Below are positions 27,717-38,996 of a stretch of 64,000 nt of DNA, one piece after another. A program made the translations under genes and the position numbers. The first letter of the stretch is position 1. Each line of letters starts with the position of its first letter. Under the pieces are notes generated by a model. That model saw only the letters and a program-made list of their open reading frames with translations. It did not search any database and was not told the origin of the DNA. Source of the stretch: Haloferula rosea (GTDB lineage: Bacteria > Verrucomicrobiota > Verrucomicrobiia > Verrucomicrobiales > Akkermansiaceae); NCBI RefSeq assembly GCF_016595525.1, contig NZ_JAENII010000010.1, forward strand, positions 62,001 through 126,000. The letters are read 5' to 3'.

Positions 27717-30407
27717 ATGATGCTTGCCCGCCATTTGGCTCTCACCACTCTGGTCGTATCCCTACTGACGTCGATACTCCTCGCCCCTCAGGTTTCCGCG
27801 GCGGAGCCGCCATCAGACTCATCGGCCGATAGCCCCGGCAAGCCATTGCGGCTCTGGTATGACAAGCCCGCCCCGGACAGCGATGTCGGCTGGGCCAACG
27901 CCTCCATCCCGATGGGCAATGGCTACATGGGGGTCAACATCTTCGGCGGCACGAAGAGCGATCGCATCCAGATCACCGAGAACAGCCTCTATGACTGGAC
28001 GGACAGAAATGCCGGCTTCAAACGTCGTGGCGTCAACAACTTCGCCGAGGTCTACATCGACTTCAACCACGACAAGCCGGCCAATTACCAGCGGGAGCTG
28101 GACCTGAACCGGGCCGTCTCGTCGGTGAGCTACGAGCAGGACGGCGTCGAATACACACGGGACTACTTCACCAGCTATCCCGACAAGGTGATGGTCGTCC
28201 GCCTGGGCGCCTCGAAGCCGGGCGCGCTATCGTTCACCCTGCGCCCCACCATTCCCTTCCTCGGCGAGGGCAAGACCGGATCCGTCACCGCGAAGGGCGA
28301 CACCATCACGCTCTCTGGAGCGATGACCTACTTCGACATCAAGTTCGAAGGTCAGTTCAAGGTGATCCCGAAGGGCGGCACGATGAAAGCAGCCGCCAAG
28401 AAGGGCACCATCAGCGTTTCGGAGGCCGACAGCGCGCTGATCCTGATCGCGGTTGGAACCAACTACCAACTCGACCCCAAGGTGTTCCTGACGAATGAGC
28501 CGAGCAAGAAGCTCGCGGACTTTCCCCACCCCCACGCCAAGGTGAGCGGTTACCTCAACGCTGCGGCGGCGAAGTCCTACGATGAGCTGCTGGAAAACCA
28601 CCAGGCCGACTACGGCGAGCTCTACGATCGGGTCAGTCTCGATCTCGGCGCCGAGGTGCCCACGATCACCACCGACAAACTGGTCGATGCCTACCCCAAG
28701 GGTTCCTCGAGCCGCTACCTCGAGGAACTCGCGTTCCAGTTCGGGCGCTACATGCTGATCTGCTCGTCCAGAGCAGGCACGCTGCCGCCCCACCTGCAGG
28801 GGATCTGGAACGTCTATGCCCGGCCGCCGTGGTCGTCCCAGTACCTGCACGACACCAACGTGCAGATGGCCTACGCACCCGTCTTCTGCGCCAACATGCC
28901 CGAGCTGTTCGAGTCCTATGCCGACTTCTTCAAGGCCTTCGAACCCCGGCAACGTTTGTATGCCACGCAATACATCAAACAGTACAACCCCTCGCAGCTC
29001 GACCCGAAGGGTGACAACGGTTGGTCCGGCCCGTTTTGGGCGAATCCCTACATCATTCCCGGACGGTCACCCGTGGCGGGCTTCGGCACCGGTAGCTGGA
29101 TCGCCCAGATGTTCTGGGACTACTACGACTACACGCGCGATGAGTCGCTGCTCGCCGACACCGTCTATCCGGTGATGTACGAGCAGGCGAACTTCGCCTC
29201 CCGCTTTGTCCAGGAGATCGATGGCGCCCTCCTGGCCAAGCCCTCCTCCTCGCCGGAGCAGAAGATCCGGGACACGGTCGGAACCACCTTCGACCAGCAG
29301 ATGTTCTACGAGAACCATCACAACACGCTCACCGCGGCGAAGATCCTCGGGCGCAGCGACAGCCGGCTGCCGATCTACGAAAAGCAGCTCCCGCTTCTCG
29401 ACCCGATCCAGATCGGCAAGTCGGGGCAGATCAAGGAATTCCGCCAGGAGGAGTTCTACTGCGACTACAAGGGACCCAAGGGCAAGAACACCATCGACCC
29501 CCACCACCGACACACCTCCATGCTGCTGGGATCGTACCCGGGTCAGCTGATCAACGATAAGACACCGGCCTGGCTCGATGCCGTCGAAAAGACCCTGACG
29601 CTGCGCACCCGCAAGAGTCACATCGGGTGGGCGCGGGCCGAGCGGATCGCCTTTTGGGCACGGGTGCATGATGGCGATGAGGCCTATATCTTCTATCAGG
29701 ACCTGCTCGGTGGAAACTACCTGCACAACCTGTTCAACGACCACCGCGGCGGGCCGCTCTTCCAAGCCGACGCGAACTACGGTGCCACCGCCGGCGTTGC
29801 CGAGATGCTCCTTCAGAGTCAGGACCACGTGGTGGCTCCCTTGGCCGCCATGCCCGCCGCCTGGCCGGACGGCAGCTACAGCGGTCTCCTCGCGCGCGGC
29901 AACTTCGAGGTTTCCGCCAAGTGGTCAAACGGCCAGGCCAGCCGCCTGGAAGTCGTATCCAAGGCAGGCGGAACCCTGGATCTGAGATATCCCAATGTCG
30001 CCAAGGCGATGATCAAAAGCACCGACGGCCAGAAGGTCAGCTTCACATCGAAAGGCACCGACCAGATCCGCATCGAGACGACCAAGGGCGCGAGCTACGT
30101 GGTCACTGACATCCCGGCCTTCACCCCGGTCGCCGCACCATCTGAGCTGAAGATCGACAAGGACGGAGGAAGCCAGATCGAGCTCTCGTGGACCGGGAGC
30201 AAGGATGCGGCATCTTACAAACTCTACCGCGCCGTCGGCAACGCACCGGCCTACGAGGAAGTCGCTACGAAGATCAAGGACGCCAGGTTCATCTACAAGG
30301 CCGATGACCTGAAGCAAACCGAGCAGATGACGCTCAAGGTCACCGCCATGCGGGCAGATGGCCGCGAGAGTCGAAAGGGAGCCACCGTGGTCCGGCTGTT
30401 GCCGTAG
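27717..30407 (+). CDS. GH95-family glycosidase (alpha-L-fucosidase type), secreted
   Basis: 896 residues with signal peptide (about 1-28, ending VSA). The N-terminal beta domain begins LRLWYDKPA ... NASIPMGNGYMG, as in GH95. The catalytic alpha/alpha-barrel (about 300-720) has LPPHLQGIWN, DTNVQMAYAPVFCANM and FQADANYGATAGVAEMLLQS, which fit the GH95 active-site region. A C-terminal sandwich and then an Fn3-like segment (about 805-896) follow; the Fn3 addition is unusual for GH95. Members remove terminal alpha-1,2-fucose or alpha-L-galactose. Together with the divergent polysaccharide lyase, this suggests use of a fucose- or galactose-bearing algal or mucin glycan, an inference only. Confidence 0.9.
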   Translation: MMLARHLALTTLVVSLLTSILLAPQVSAAEPPSDSSADSPGKPLRLWYDKPAPDSDVGWANASIPMGNGYMGVNIFGGTKSDRIQITENSLYDWTDRNAGFKRRGVNNFAEVYIDFNHDKPANYQRELDLNRAVSSVSYEQDGVEYTRDYFTSYPDKVMVVRLGASKPGALSFTLRPTIPFLGEGKTGSVTAKGDTITLSGAMTYFDIKFEGQFKVIPKGGTMKAAAKKGTISVSEADSALILIAVGTNYQLDPKVFLTNEPSKKLADFPHPHAKVSGYLNAAAAKSYDELLENHQADYGELYDRVSLDLGAEVPTITTDKLVDAYPKGSSSRYLEELAFQFGRYMLICSSRAGTLPPHLQGIWNVYARPPWSSQYLHDTNVQMAYAPVFCANMPELFESYADFFKAFEPRQRLYATQYIKQYNPSQLDPKGDNGWSGPFWANPYIIPGRSPVAGFGTGSWIAQMFWDYYDYTRDESLLADTVYPVMYEQANFASRFVQEIDGALLAKPSSSPEQKIRDTVGTTFDQQMFYENHHNTLTAAKILGRSDSRLPIYEKQLPLLDPIQIGKSGQIKEFRQEEFYCDYKGPKGKNTIDPHHRHTSMLLGSYPGQLINDKTPAWLDAVEKTLTLRTRKSHIGWARAERIAFWARVHDGDEAYIFYQDLLGGNYLHNLFNDHRGGPLFQADANYGATAGVAEMLLQSQDHVVAPLAAMPAAWPDGSYSGLLARGNFEVSAKWSNGQASRLEVVSKAGGTLDLRYPNVAKAMIKSTDGQKVSFTSKGTDQIRIETTKGASYVVTDIPAFTPVAAPSELKIDKDGGSQIELSWTGSKDAASYKLYRAVGNAPAYEEVATKIKDARFIYKADDLKQTEQMTLKVTAMRADGRESRKGATVVRLLP

Positions 30408-30447
30408 AGGGCAGCGGGGGCTGAGACAGCATCGTCCCGGACGGGGC

Positions 30448-32568
<2,121 letters not shown>

Positions 32569-32643
32569 GAATGGTGTTCAAATGACCGCAATTCAGCCAG
32601 AAGGTCAAGAACGGCCTCAAACGAGCTAAACCCCACCACCCCC

Positions 32644-33900
32644 TCAGCGCGACAGCCCGGGATTCAGCGGAGGCAACGATGTCTTCGCCTCTGATGGGCT
32701 CCCCCTCCGATGCCCGGCCTCAACGCTGCGGAAAGCCCTCCACAGCTCCCCCCCGTCCCAAGCGCCCCCATCACCACCGCTTCCAAACAGCCTCCGGCTC
32801 AGAGTCGCGGCCGGTTCTCGAAGTGGTGAATCGAAATCACCAACCACCCCGGCAGCATGCTTCCACGCCATCAGCGCCGCATAAGCCTCCCTTGCGTCGC
32901 CCTTTCCACAAGACCGCTTCAGCTGGCGGACCGCCCGGCGGATCGGCGCGTCATACCACGCACGCCATTGATGAAACTGGGCCACCCCAAGTGGCCATCC
33001 CCAGCGCACGATCGCCGCGAGTGCCGTCAGCCCTGCGAAAGCGATCCATGCCACGCGCTTCCAATCGGTCGGTTCAGGAGGCACCGGAGGGGCCTTGGCG
33101 GAAAACGAACGACCCGCGAGCACCTCGGTCCGGACCTCTTCGGACTCCGGGTCCCACCATGAGTAATCAATCGACGGAAAATTAAATTGCCCGCCCTTGG
33201 CGAATTGGTAGCGGATCACGTCGGTTCTCGAGACCTCGGTCACGCCGCGCTGAGAAACTTCGTCGATGACGGGGTCCGAGAGATAAACCCGAGCCCCCTC
33301 GACCGGGGTGGCAACGAAGGGATCAAGAAACATGGCCGAGGTGTCCGTCGCGGATCGGGTGATCGAGCGGGTGACCACCTCTCCCGCCTCCAGCTCGGCC
33401 CCCTCCTCGGCCGACCACTCCTCCTCGACCTTCAGCGACGAGGAAGTCACCACGAATGGCAAAGATTCGGTTCCCGGCGGACGCTCGGACACCACCCCAA
33501 AGGGTTCAGTCTCACCTTCGCGGGGTTTGGCGTCGCCGGTGAAGCCATCCTTGCTCATGAAAGCCACCTTGAACGCCGGCACCTGCAGCTCGCCCACTTT
33601 CTGCGTGTAGAGATCAAACTCGTGTCGCTGGGTGATCCAAGTCACCCCGGCCAGCGTGGAGGAACCCACCACTGGAGATCCCACCTTCGAAATCACCGTG
33701 TCCGGAATCTCCGGCAGCTGGAAAACCGGCGTGCCCGTGAAAGGGCCGGGAGAGTAAAGCGTCACCACGAATCTCACCCGCTGACCCATCCACGCCTTCT
33801 CGACCTCCGTGGAGGTTTTCACCATCACCGATTCCTCGGAACGGAGGTCCGACAGGCTCACAAACCCAGCCAGCAACACGAACCAAGCGCACCGCCACAT
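32644..33900 (-). CDS. BatD-like membrane protein
   Basis: 418 residues from ATG 33900 (MWRCAWFVLLAGF). The longer frame overlaps the upstream gene and is not needed. A signal peptide is followed by beta-sandwich repeats containing VGQRVRFVVTLYS-like, FxLPEIP and DVIRYQFAKGGQFNFP. One membrane helix lies near 305-330, then a cytoplasmic Arg/Ala-rich helical tail. This is the BatD (oxygen tolerance) pattern, though the protein is shorter than Bacteroidetes BatD. It is the last gene of the MoxR-Bat operon, 11 bases after the TPR gene. Role inferred: periplasmic-facing partner of the vWA proteins. Confidence 0.75.
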   Translation of the reverse strand: MWRCAWFVLLAGFVSLSDLRSEESVMVKTSTEVEKAWMGQRVRFVVTLYSPGPFTGTPVFQLPEIPDTVISKVGSPVVGSSTLAGVTWITQRHEFDLYTQKVGELQVPAFKVAFMSKDGFTGDAKPREGETEPFGVVSERPPGTESLPFVVTSSSLKVEEEWSAEEGAELEAGEVVTRSITRSATDTSAMFLDPFVATPVEGARVYLSDPVIDEVSQRGVTEVSRTDVIRYQFAKGGQFNFPSIDYSWWDPESEEVRTEVLAGRSFSAKAPPVPPEPTDWKRVAWIAFAGLTALAAIVRWGWPLGVAQFHQWRAWYDAPIRRAVRQLKRSCGKGDAREAYAALMAWKHAAGVVGDFDSPLREPAATLSRRLFGSGGDGGAWDGGELWRAFRSVEAGHRRGSPSEAKTSLPPLNPGLSR

Positions 33901-33911
33901 CGGGAGACCGT

Positions 33912-34499
33912 TCACGGTGTTTCCTCCTCTCCCATGGCATCCTGATAGGAAAACTTGGCGCGAAGAAACTCGGCCGGATCCGTATCCACCTTCCGCAGCC
34001 ACATCGCCTGCATGCTCTGATCGTCCGCCGCTTTCCCTTTCTCAACCTGGGTCTCCTGTCCACCCGGCTTCTTCTTGTCGAAGACGATCTTGTCCGCCCC
34101 GATCTTCTGGTCACCCATGTCTCCTCCCTCGTTCTTCAACGCCTCGGCACGCACCATGGCAATGCGTCGATTCACCTGAGCCGACTCCCAATCCGGACGC
34201 TGTTCCAATGCCCGGTCATACTGCGCGACCGCCTGCTCGTAGAGCCCGAGGAAAACCAGCGAATTGCCGCGATTGAACAACCCCTCCGCGGTCGGCACGC
34301 GTGTGAATGCCTGCCCCGCCTTCTCGAACTCGCCGGCCTTGAACCAGGCCACGCCGCGGCGCATCGGATCACGATACACCTCGGCGGCCTCCGCGAAGCG
34401 TTCCTTCGCCATCAATCGATCCCCCTGCTGGTCCGGAGTGAACCACCACGACCAGAACGAAGCACCTACGACACCCATCGTAACAAGCAACACCTTCAT
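33912..34499 (-). CDS. TPR-repeat protein of the Bat operon (BatC/BatE-like)
   Basis: 195 residues from ATG 34499, which overlaps the upstream stop in an ATGA arrangement. An N-terminal hydrophobic segment (about 1-20) gives a signal or anchor. Tetratricopeptide-like helices follow (AEVYRDPMRRGVAWFKAGEF, GLFNRGNSLVFLGLYEQAVAQYDRALE), and then a charged, Lys/Glu/Asp-rich low-complexity tail. TPR proteins in Bat operons are thought to scaffold the vWA proteins. It sits between the second vWA gene and BatD. Confidence 0.78.
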   Translation of the reverse strand: MKVLLVTMGVVGASFWSWWFTPDQQGDRLMAKERFAEAAEVYRDPMRRGVAWFKAGEFEKAGQAFTRVPTAEGLFNRGNSLVFLGLYEQAVAQYDRALEQRPDWESAQVNRRIAMVRAEALKNEGGDMGDQKIGADKIVFDKKKPGGQETQVEKGKAADDQSMQAMWLRKVDTDPAEFLRAKFSYQDAMGEEETP

Positions 34500-35431
34500 G
34501 TGACCCCCTCCGTGGTTGAAAGCTGCTGTTCCCTGCGGAACAAGGGGAGCATGCACAGCGCCGCAAGCGGCAGCAGATACCAACCGTCCTCGGCCCAGCG
34601 GGTCGCTCCGTCGCCGCCCTCCACCGAAGCCCTTGCCCCCGCGACCTTGTCGAGAAGTTCCAGGACATCCGATCCATCCGCCGAAATCCGGGTCACCGAT
34701 GCCCGCAGCTGTCCGGCCACCTGACGGATGGCATCCAATTCCGGCGAGCCATCGAGCGCCACCGCCAGCACATGGATCGGCACGCGTGGTCCATCACTCC
34801 ATCTGGAAAGATCCGCCGATGTCAGAGCCACCGCATCATCTGCGATGACGATCATCGCCCCACCCCGCTCACCGAGAGCACGCTTACCACGCAGGATCGC
34901 ACCCGCCAGATCGTCGCCCGGTTTCGGCATGATCTCCGGCGATACGTGGCCCGCCATCGTGGCCACCACCTGCGCATCCTCCGTCGGCGGAAGCACCAGG
35001 TGCGCGCTGCCCGCATAGGCCAACAGACCCAGCGCCCCCCCTTCACGTCCGGCGGCGAAATCATGGATCTTGAGCTGTGCACGCTCGAGCCGCGACGGGG
35101 AAAGGTCGTCCAACGACATGGACTCATCCGCCCTCAAGAGGACCATCACCGGCGCAGGATCACCCGCGAAGGTGGACGGCTCCAACCTCCAGACGGGACC
35201 CGCCAAAGCAAGACCGACCAGAAGAGCGGCCGCCAACTGGAGCACACTTCGGATCTTCGATCCTGAATCCCGTCCCAGTGTCATCGCCTCCAACAACTCC
35301 GGGTCCATCGAACGACGCCAACCCGCCAGCGGATCGCTCAAACGCCTCAGATGCCACCAGGCGACAATCATCACCGGCAGCGCCAGCAGCCACCATGGCC
35401 TGAGGAAGTGGAATGTTTCGAACCCGCTCAT
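34496..35431 (-). CDS. vWA-domain membrane protein, BatB-like
   Basis: 311 residues. Membrane segments lie at about 10-28 and 63-82 and near the C-terminus (about 285-302), with a von Willebrand factor A domain between. The metal-ion site is DESMS (102-106), a valid DxSxS form. The later MIDAS Thr/Asp positions are less clear: IVIADDAVAL replaces the usual xTDG. It starts at an ATGA overlap with BatA and stops in an ATGA overlap with the TPR gene, so translation is coupled. Role inferred: membrane complex with BatA acting on substrates of the MoxR chaperone. Confidence 0.82.
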   Translation of the reverse strand: MSGFETFHFLRPWWLLALPVMIVAWWHLRRLSDPLAGWRRSMDPELLEAMTLGRDSGSKIRSVLQLAAALLVGLALAGPVWRLEPSTFAGDPAPVMVLLRADESMSLDDLSPSRLERAQLKIHDFAAGREGGALGLLAYAGSAHLVLPPTEDAQVVATMAGHVSPEIMPKPGDDLAGAILRGKRALGERGGAMIVIADDAVALTSADLSRWSDGPRVPIHVLAVALDGSPELDAIRQVAGQLRASVTRISADGSDVLELLDKVAGARASVEGGDGATRWAEDGWYLLPLAALCMLPLFRREQQLSTTEGVT

Positions 35432-36456
35432 GAGGCATCCACCTCCAGGTCAAAGGTTCGGGCATTCACCCGCATCCGGTGCTCCTTCTCCCGGCCATCG
35501 TGGCGACGACGCCTTCCCGATCTGATCGCAGCGGCCAATCCTGCCATTCCGACCGCCAGCCCTAACGGCCAGAAGAACAGATCCGAGCGCGGGTAGTCCC
35601 GCACGACCTCGACCTCTGTCGTTTCGACCTCATCGAGTTTCGTGTAGATCTGCTCCAACTCATCCCGGTTCATCGCCAGCGAGTAGGTCCCACCCGAGGT
35701 GCTCGCCACTTCCTTCAAGGTCGCCTCATCCAGCTTCTCTTCTCCAACGGTCTCCGGGTCACCCACCGCCACCGCATGGATCGTAATCCCACGATCCCGT
35801 GCGATCCGTGAGGCCTCCACCGGCGGCACCTTGCTTTCGGTGTCGTTCCCGTCGGTAAGCGCGATGATGGTCTGCACCTCCATCTGGCTGTCCTCGAACA
35901 AATGGATGCCCAGACCGATCGCATCACCAAGGGCCGTTCGAGGGCCCGCCATGCCGATCGCGGCCTCGCCGAGCAGCTGCCTCGACAGGTCGAGGTCGGT
36001 CGTGAAAGGCACCTGCAGGAAGGCAGAGGAGCCGAAGACCACCAACCCGACCCGGTCACCGTCCCTCTTGGCAAGAAACTCACCAACGACCTCCTTCACG
36101 GCCACCAGACGATCCACCGGTTGCCCTGCTGCATTGGTAAAATCCTCCTTGGTCATCGACGTCGATAGATCGATCAGCAGCAACAGATCACGCGTCGGCA
36201 AGGAACGCTCGATCGGCGGATCCACCCGTTGAGGACGGGCCATCGCCACCACCAAGAGCACCCAGAGCAGCATCGGCAACCACTTCATGCCGACCCGATG
36301 CTTCGTCCCATCGCCCCCTCCGGGGATGGAGCCCGAAACCCGCGACATGAAAGGCACCTTGAGCGCCGGACGGCGACGCACCGCAGGCGGCACGAGCCAG
36401 TGCACCAGAAACGGCACGGGCACCAGAAGCAGCAACCATGGCAAAGCGAAGCTCAT
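35428..36456 (-). CDS. vWA-domain membrane protein, BatA-like
   Basis: 342 residues with N-terminal membrane helices (about 5-22, 58-73) and a vWA domain (about 90-260) with an intact MIDAS: DLSTS at 96-100 and ALTDGND near 200. A C-terminal helix (about 295-312) is followed by a basic tail. The pattern LxxPxxFxxPWxLL-loop-helix-vWA-helix is that of BatA. Coupled by ATGA overlaps to the DUF4381 gene before it and the BatB-like gene after it. Confidence 0.87.
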   Translation of the reverse strand: MSFALPWLLLLVPVPFLVHWLVPPAVRRRPALKVPFMSRVSGSIPGGGDGTKHRVGMKWLPMLLWVLLVVAMARPQRVDPPIERSLPTRDLLLLIDLSTSMTKEDFTNAAGQPVDRLVAVKEVVGEFLAKRDGDRVGLVVFGSSAFLQVPFTTDLDLSRQLLGEAAIGMAGPRTALGDAIGLGIHLFEDSQMEVQTIIALTDGNDTESKVPPVEASRIARDRGITIHAVAVGDPETVGEEKLDEATLKEVASTSGGTYSLAMNRDELEQIYTKLDEVETTEVEVVRDYPRSDLFFWPLGLAVGMAGLAAAIRSGRRRRHDGREKEHRMRVNARTFDLEVDAS

Positions 36457-36926
36457 TGGAGAAGCCTCCTTCCGTCACCGCGCTTCTCCACCTGATGACC
36501 CTCCACCCATCGCAGGGCGTAGTCGCGCAGAGCACCCTCGTCACTACGACCTTCATCGTAGAAGCTGGATTCCATGGCGCGGCGTTCCTCCACAGTCATC
36601 GCCCGGACTCCCCGGTCATCCAGCCACTCGCACCAGGCCTCCCCGGTGAGGGCCGCCACCTTGCGACGATCCTCCACCACCATGGCCACCCGCTTCAGAA
36701 CTGCAGAGATCTCGGCATCCGACTGCGCCCGTTCCAGCAACACCTTCGCTTCCCGGCGATAGGCATTTGTCTGATAGCGCCTGTATGCCCGGAATCCCAG
36801 ATAGCCAACCACTGCCGCCACGACCACAAAGAGCACATACCAGCCAGGAGCCGGTGGCCACCACGGCACCGGGTCCGGCACGACGATGTCGCGCAGATCG
36901 CTGAGATTTCCCGATTCGCCCACCAT
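36453..36926 (-). CDS. DUF4381 membrane protein of the MoxR operon
   Basis: 157 residues from ATG 36926; a TTG at 36935 overlapping the DUF58 stop is the alternative. LSDLRDIVVPDPVPWWPPAPGWY precedes one membrane helix (about 28-48) and a soluble helical domain with EWLDDRG. This is the DUF4381 signature, a family found almost only between DUF58 and vWA genes in MoxR operons. Function unknown; probably a membrane adaptor. The stop overlaps the BatA start. Confidence 0.82.
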   Translation of the reverse strand: MVGESGNLSDLRDIVVPDPVPWWPPAPGWYVLFVVVAAVVGYLGFRAYRRYQTNAYRREAKVLLERAQSDAEISAVLKRVAMVVEDRRKVAALTGEAWCEWLDDRGVRAMTVEERRAMESSFYDEGRSDEGALRDYALRWVEGHQVEKRGDGRRLLQ

Positions 36927-36931
36927 GCCCG

Positions 36932-37855
36932 TCAATGGCCCAAGGCCACACGAAGTTGATCGCCCACCGGATCGTGGGTGCAGAGTGGCAGAATCGGAAT
37001 TCGCAGGGATCCCAACACGCCGCGAATGGCATCCACCCGCTCCTTGAAGCAGGCCTCGAATGCCCCTTGAAACCGCTCTCCGGTCGGCACCTCCCGGGTC
37101 ACGGCACCATCCGTGACCTCCAGCCCGGTTTGCCGCGGCAGGCTGATGCCGAATGGATCGTAGGTCATCACCGCGAGCACGTCGTTGTGCGCCGCGATCG
37201 AGGACACCAATCGCCGCGTCTCATCATCGTAGCCCGCATAGTCGCTGATCAGGACCACGAGGTAATCGTGCTTGGCGACATTCACCGCACGACGCAGCGC
37301 CTTGTTCAGCATCCCGGTGCCCGCCTCCACCGGCGTCGCCGACAGCTTCCCGTTCATCCGCACCATCTCCTTGCAGAAATGCAGCACCGTCCGACGACTG
37401 CGCTGCGGGCGGATCTGAACCAATTCATCATCCCCGAATACCAGCGCCCCCACGCGATCCTTGGCACCCAGCACCCGCCAGGCTCCCATCGCCGCAGCCT
37501 CCACCGCCAGGGTCGCTTTGGTCGTCCGCCGACTGCCGAAAAACATCGCATGCCGCTGATCCACGATGAACAGCACCGGACGCTCCCGCTCTTCCGAATA
37601 CACCCGGACATGCGTAGAGCGAAGCCGCGCCGTCGCCTTCCAGTCAATCGAACGGATGTCATCCCCGGCCCGATAACCACGGAGTTCCTCGAAGGTCAGA
37701 CCGCGTCCACGCAGGCGCGATCCGTAGCGCCCGGCCAATAGACTCGTCAGCGGCTGCTTGGGCAAGAACGAGAACCCTCGGGCTTGATACTGGAGCGCGA
37801 CCAACTCGTCCAAAGTTGGATGCAATTTGACCGGCCTGGGTGCTTTCTTCGGCAT
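36932..37855 (-). CDS. DUF58 (vWA-like) protein of the MoxR operon
   Basis: 307 residues from ATG 37855 (MPKKAPRPV), 13 bases after the moxR stop. The longer open frame would overlap moxR. The DUF58 core RGLTFEELRGYRAGDDIRSI(D)WKATAR is at about 74-98, followed by a vWA-like fold with FIVDQRHAMFFG and LVVLISDYAG. Cytoplasmic, lacking the two N-terminal helices that some DUF58 proteins have. In characterised systems DUF58 proteins work with MoxR AAA+ ATPases in assembling periplasmic or metalloenzyme complexes. Confidence 0.88.
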   Translation of the reverse strand: MPKKAPRPVKLHPTLDELVALQYQARGFSFLPKQPLTSLLAGRYGSRLRGRGLTFEELRGYRAGDDIRSIDWKATARLRSTHVRVYSEERERPVLFIVDQRHAMFFGSRRTTKATLAVEAAAMGAWRVLGAKDRVGALVFGDDELVQIRPQRSRRTVLHFCKEMVRMNGKLSATPVEAGTGMLNKALRRAVNVAKHDYLVVLISDYAGYDDETRRLVSSIAAHNDVLAVMTYDPFGISLPRQTGLEVTDGAVTREVPTGERFQGAFEACFKERVDAIRGVLGSLRIPILPLCTHDPVGDQLRVALGH

Positions 37856-37868
37856 CTCACGAATTGGT

Positions 37869-38831
37869 TCAGGCGCTGACTGCCACGCGCTCCACCAGCG
37901 CCGCCACCACATCGTCGCGCGTTTTCCCGGAGGCCTCGGCCTCATAGCTCGGGTGAATCCGGTGCGCCAGGCAAGCTGGTGCCATCGCCTGGATATCCTC
38001 AGGGCTGACGAAATCCCGGCCTTTCAACCAAGCACGTGCGCGAGACGCCGCATCCAGTGCAATCGTCGCACGCGGACTTGCCCCGACCGTGATCCACGAG
38101 GCCAACTCCTCATCAATCCCCTCGGGTCGCCGCGTGGCCATCACCAGATCGACGATGTACTGCGCGGCTTCCTTGGACACACGGACCGCATTCACTTCAT
38201 CGCGCGCCGCAAAAATGCTCCCCTGACTGACCGGCACGGGAGGGTCTCCCTTCCCCTTGTTCGCATTCTCTCCCCTGACCAACTCGAGAATCTTCATCTC
38301 GTTCTCGCCCTCGGGGTAGTCGACCCGGATGTAGAGGAGAAAGCGGTCCATCTGGGCTTCGGGAAGCGGATAGGTCCCCTCCTGCTCGATCGGGTTCTGG
38401 GTCGCCATGACCATGAAGAGGTCAGGCAGGGCATGGGTCGTTCCCGCCACCGTCACCTGCCGCTCCTCCATCGCCTCCAACAGCGCGGCCTGCACCTTCG
38501 CCGGAGCCCGGTTGATCTCGTCGGCCAGAATCAGGTTTCCGAACAAGGGCCCCTCCTGAAATTCGAAGGTTCCCGTCTGCTCCCGATAGATCTCCGAACC
38601 GGTCACATCTGATGGCAAGAGATCCGGCGTGAACTGAACCCGCCCGAACTCACTCTCTATCAGCTTTGACAGCGTCTTGATCGAACGGGTCTTCGCCGTT
38701 CCGGGTAAACCCTCCAACAGAACGTGACCGTTGGTTAGAAGGGCGACAATCATCCGTTCGACCACGGCTTCCTGACCGATCACGGCCTGATTGAGGGACT
38801 CGACGACTTGGAGAATGGTTTCGCGGGACAT
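37869..38831 (-). CDS. MoxR-family AAA+ ATPase
   Basis: 320 residues. Walker A GLPGTAKT (41-48), Walker B LILADEINRAP (100-110), sensor 1 MATQNPIEQEG, an Arg finger region EAQMDRF, and a C-terminal helical lid with VGASPRATIAL. This is the typical MoxR proper. It drives conformational or assembly changes in partner proteins, with vWA proteins as adaptors. First gene of a seven-gene minus-strand operon (MoxR, DUF58, DUF4381, vWA, vWA, TPR, BatD) with overlaps or gaps under 14 bases. The promoter should lie in the 165 bases between here and the dGTPase stop at 38997. Confidence 0.95.
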   Translation of the reverse strand: MSRETILQVVESLNQAVIGQEAVVERMIVALLTNGHVLLEGLPGTAKTRSIKTLSKLIESEFGRVQFTPDLLPSDVTGSEIYREQTGTFEFQEGPLFGNLILADEINRAPAKVQAALLEAMEERQVTVAGTTHALPDLFMVMATQNPIEQEGTYPLPEAQMDRFLLYIRVDYPEGENEMKILELVRGENANKGKGDPPVPVSQGSIFAARDEVNAVRVSKEAAQYIVDLVMATRRPEGIDEELASWITVGASPRATIALDAASRARAWLKGRDFVSPEDIQAMAPACLAHRIHPSYEAEASGKTRDDVVAALVERVAVSA

Positions 38832-38996
38832 GGGGTTCGGCAGACGTTGGACGGTTGACTCGCTACCCTGAACGAGTCTGCCGAAAGATCAAACGAATCA
38901 GCGGGTCAACCGTGTCAAAAAGACGGCATGCCACGACCCGGAGATCCACGATACACTCTTGCCCGGCGCCTTCGAGCGACGCAAGGCGAGCCATGC

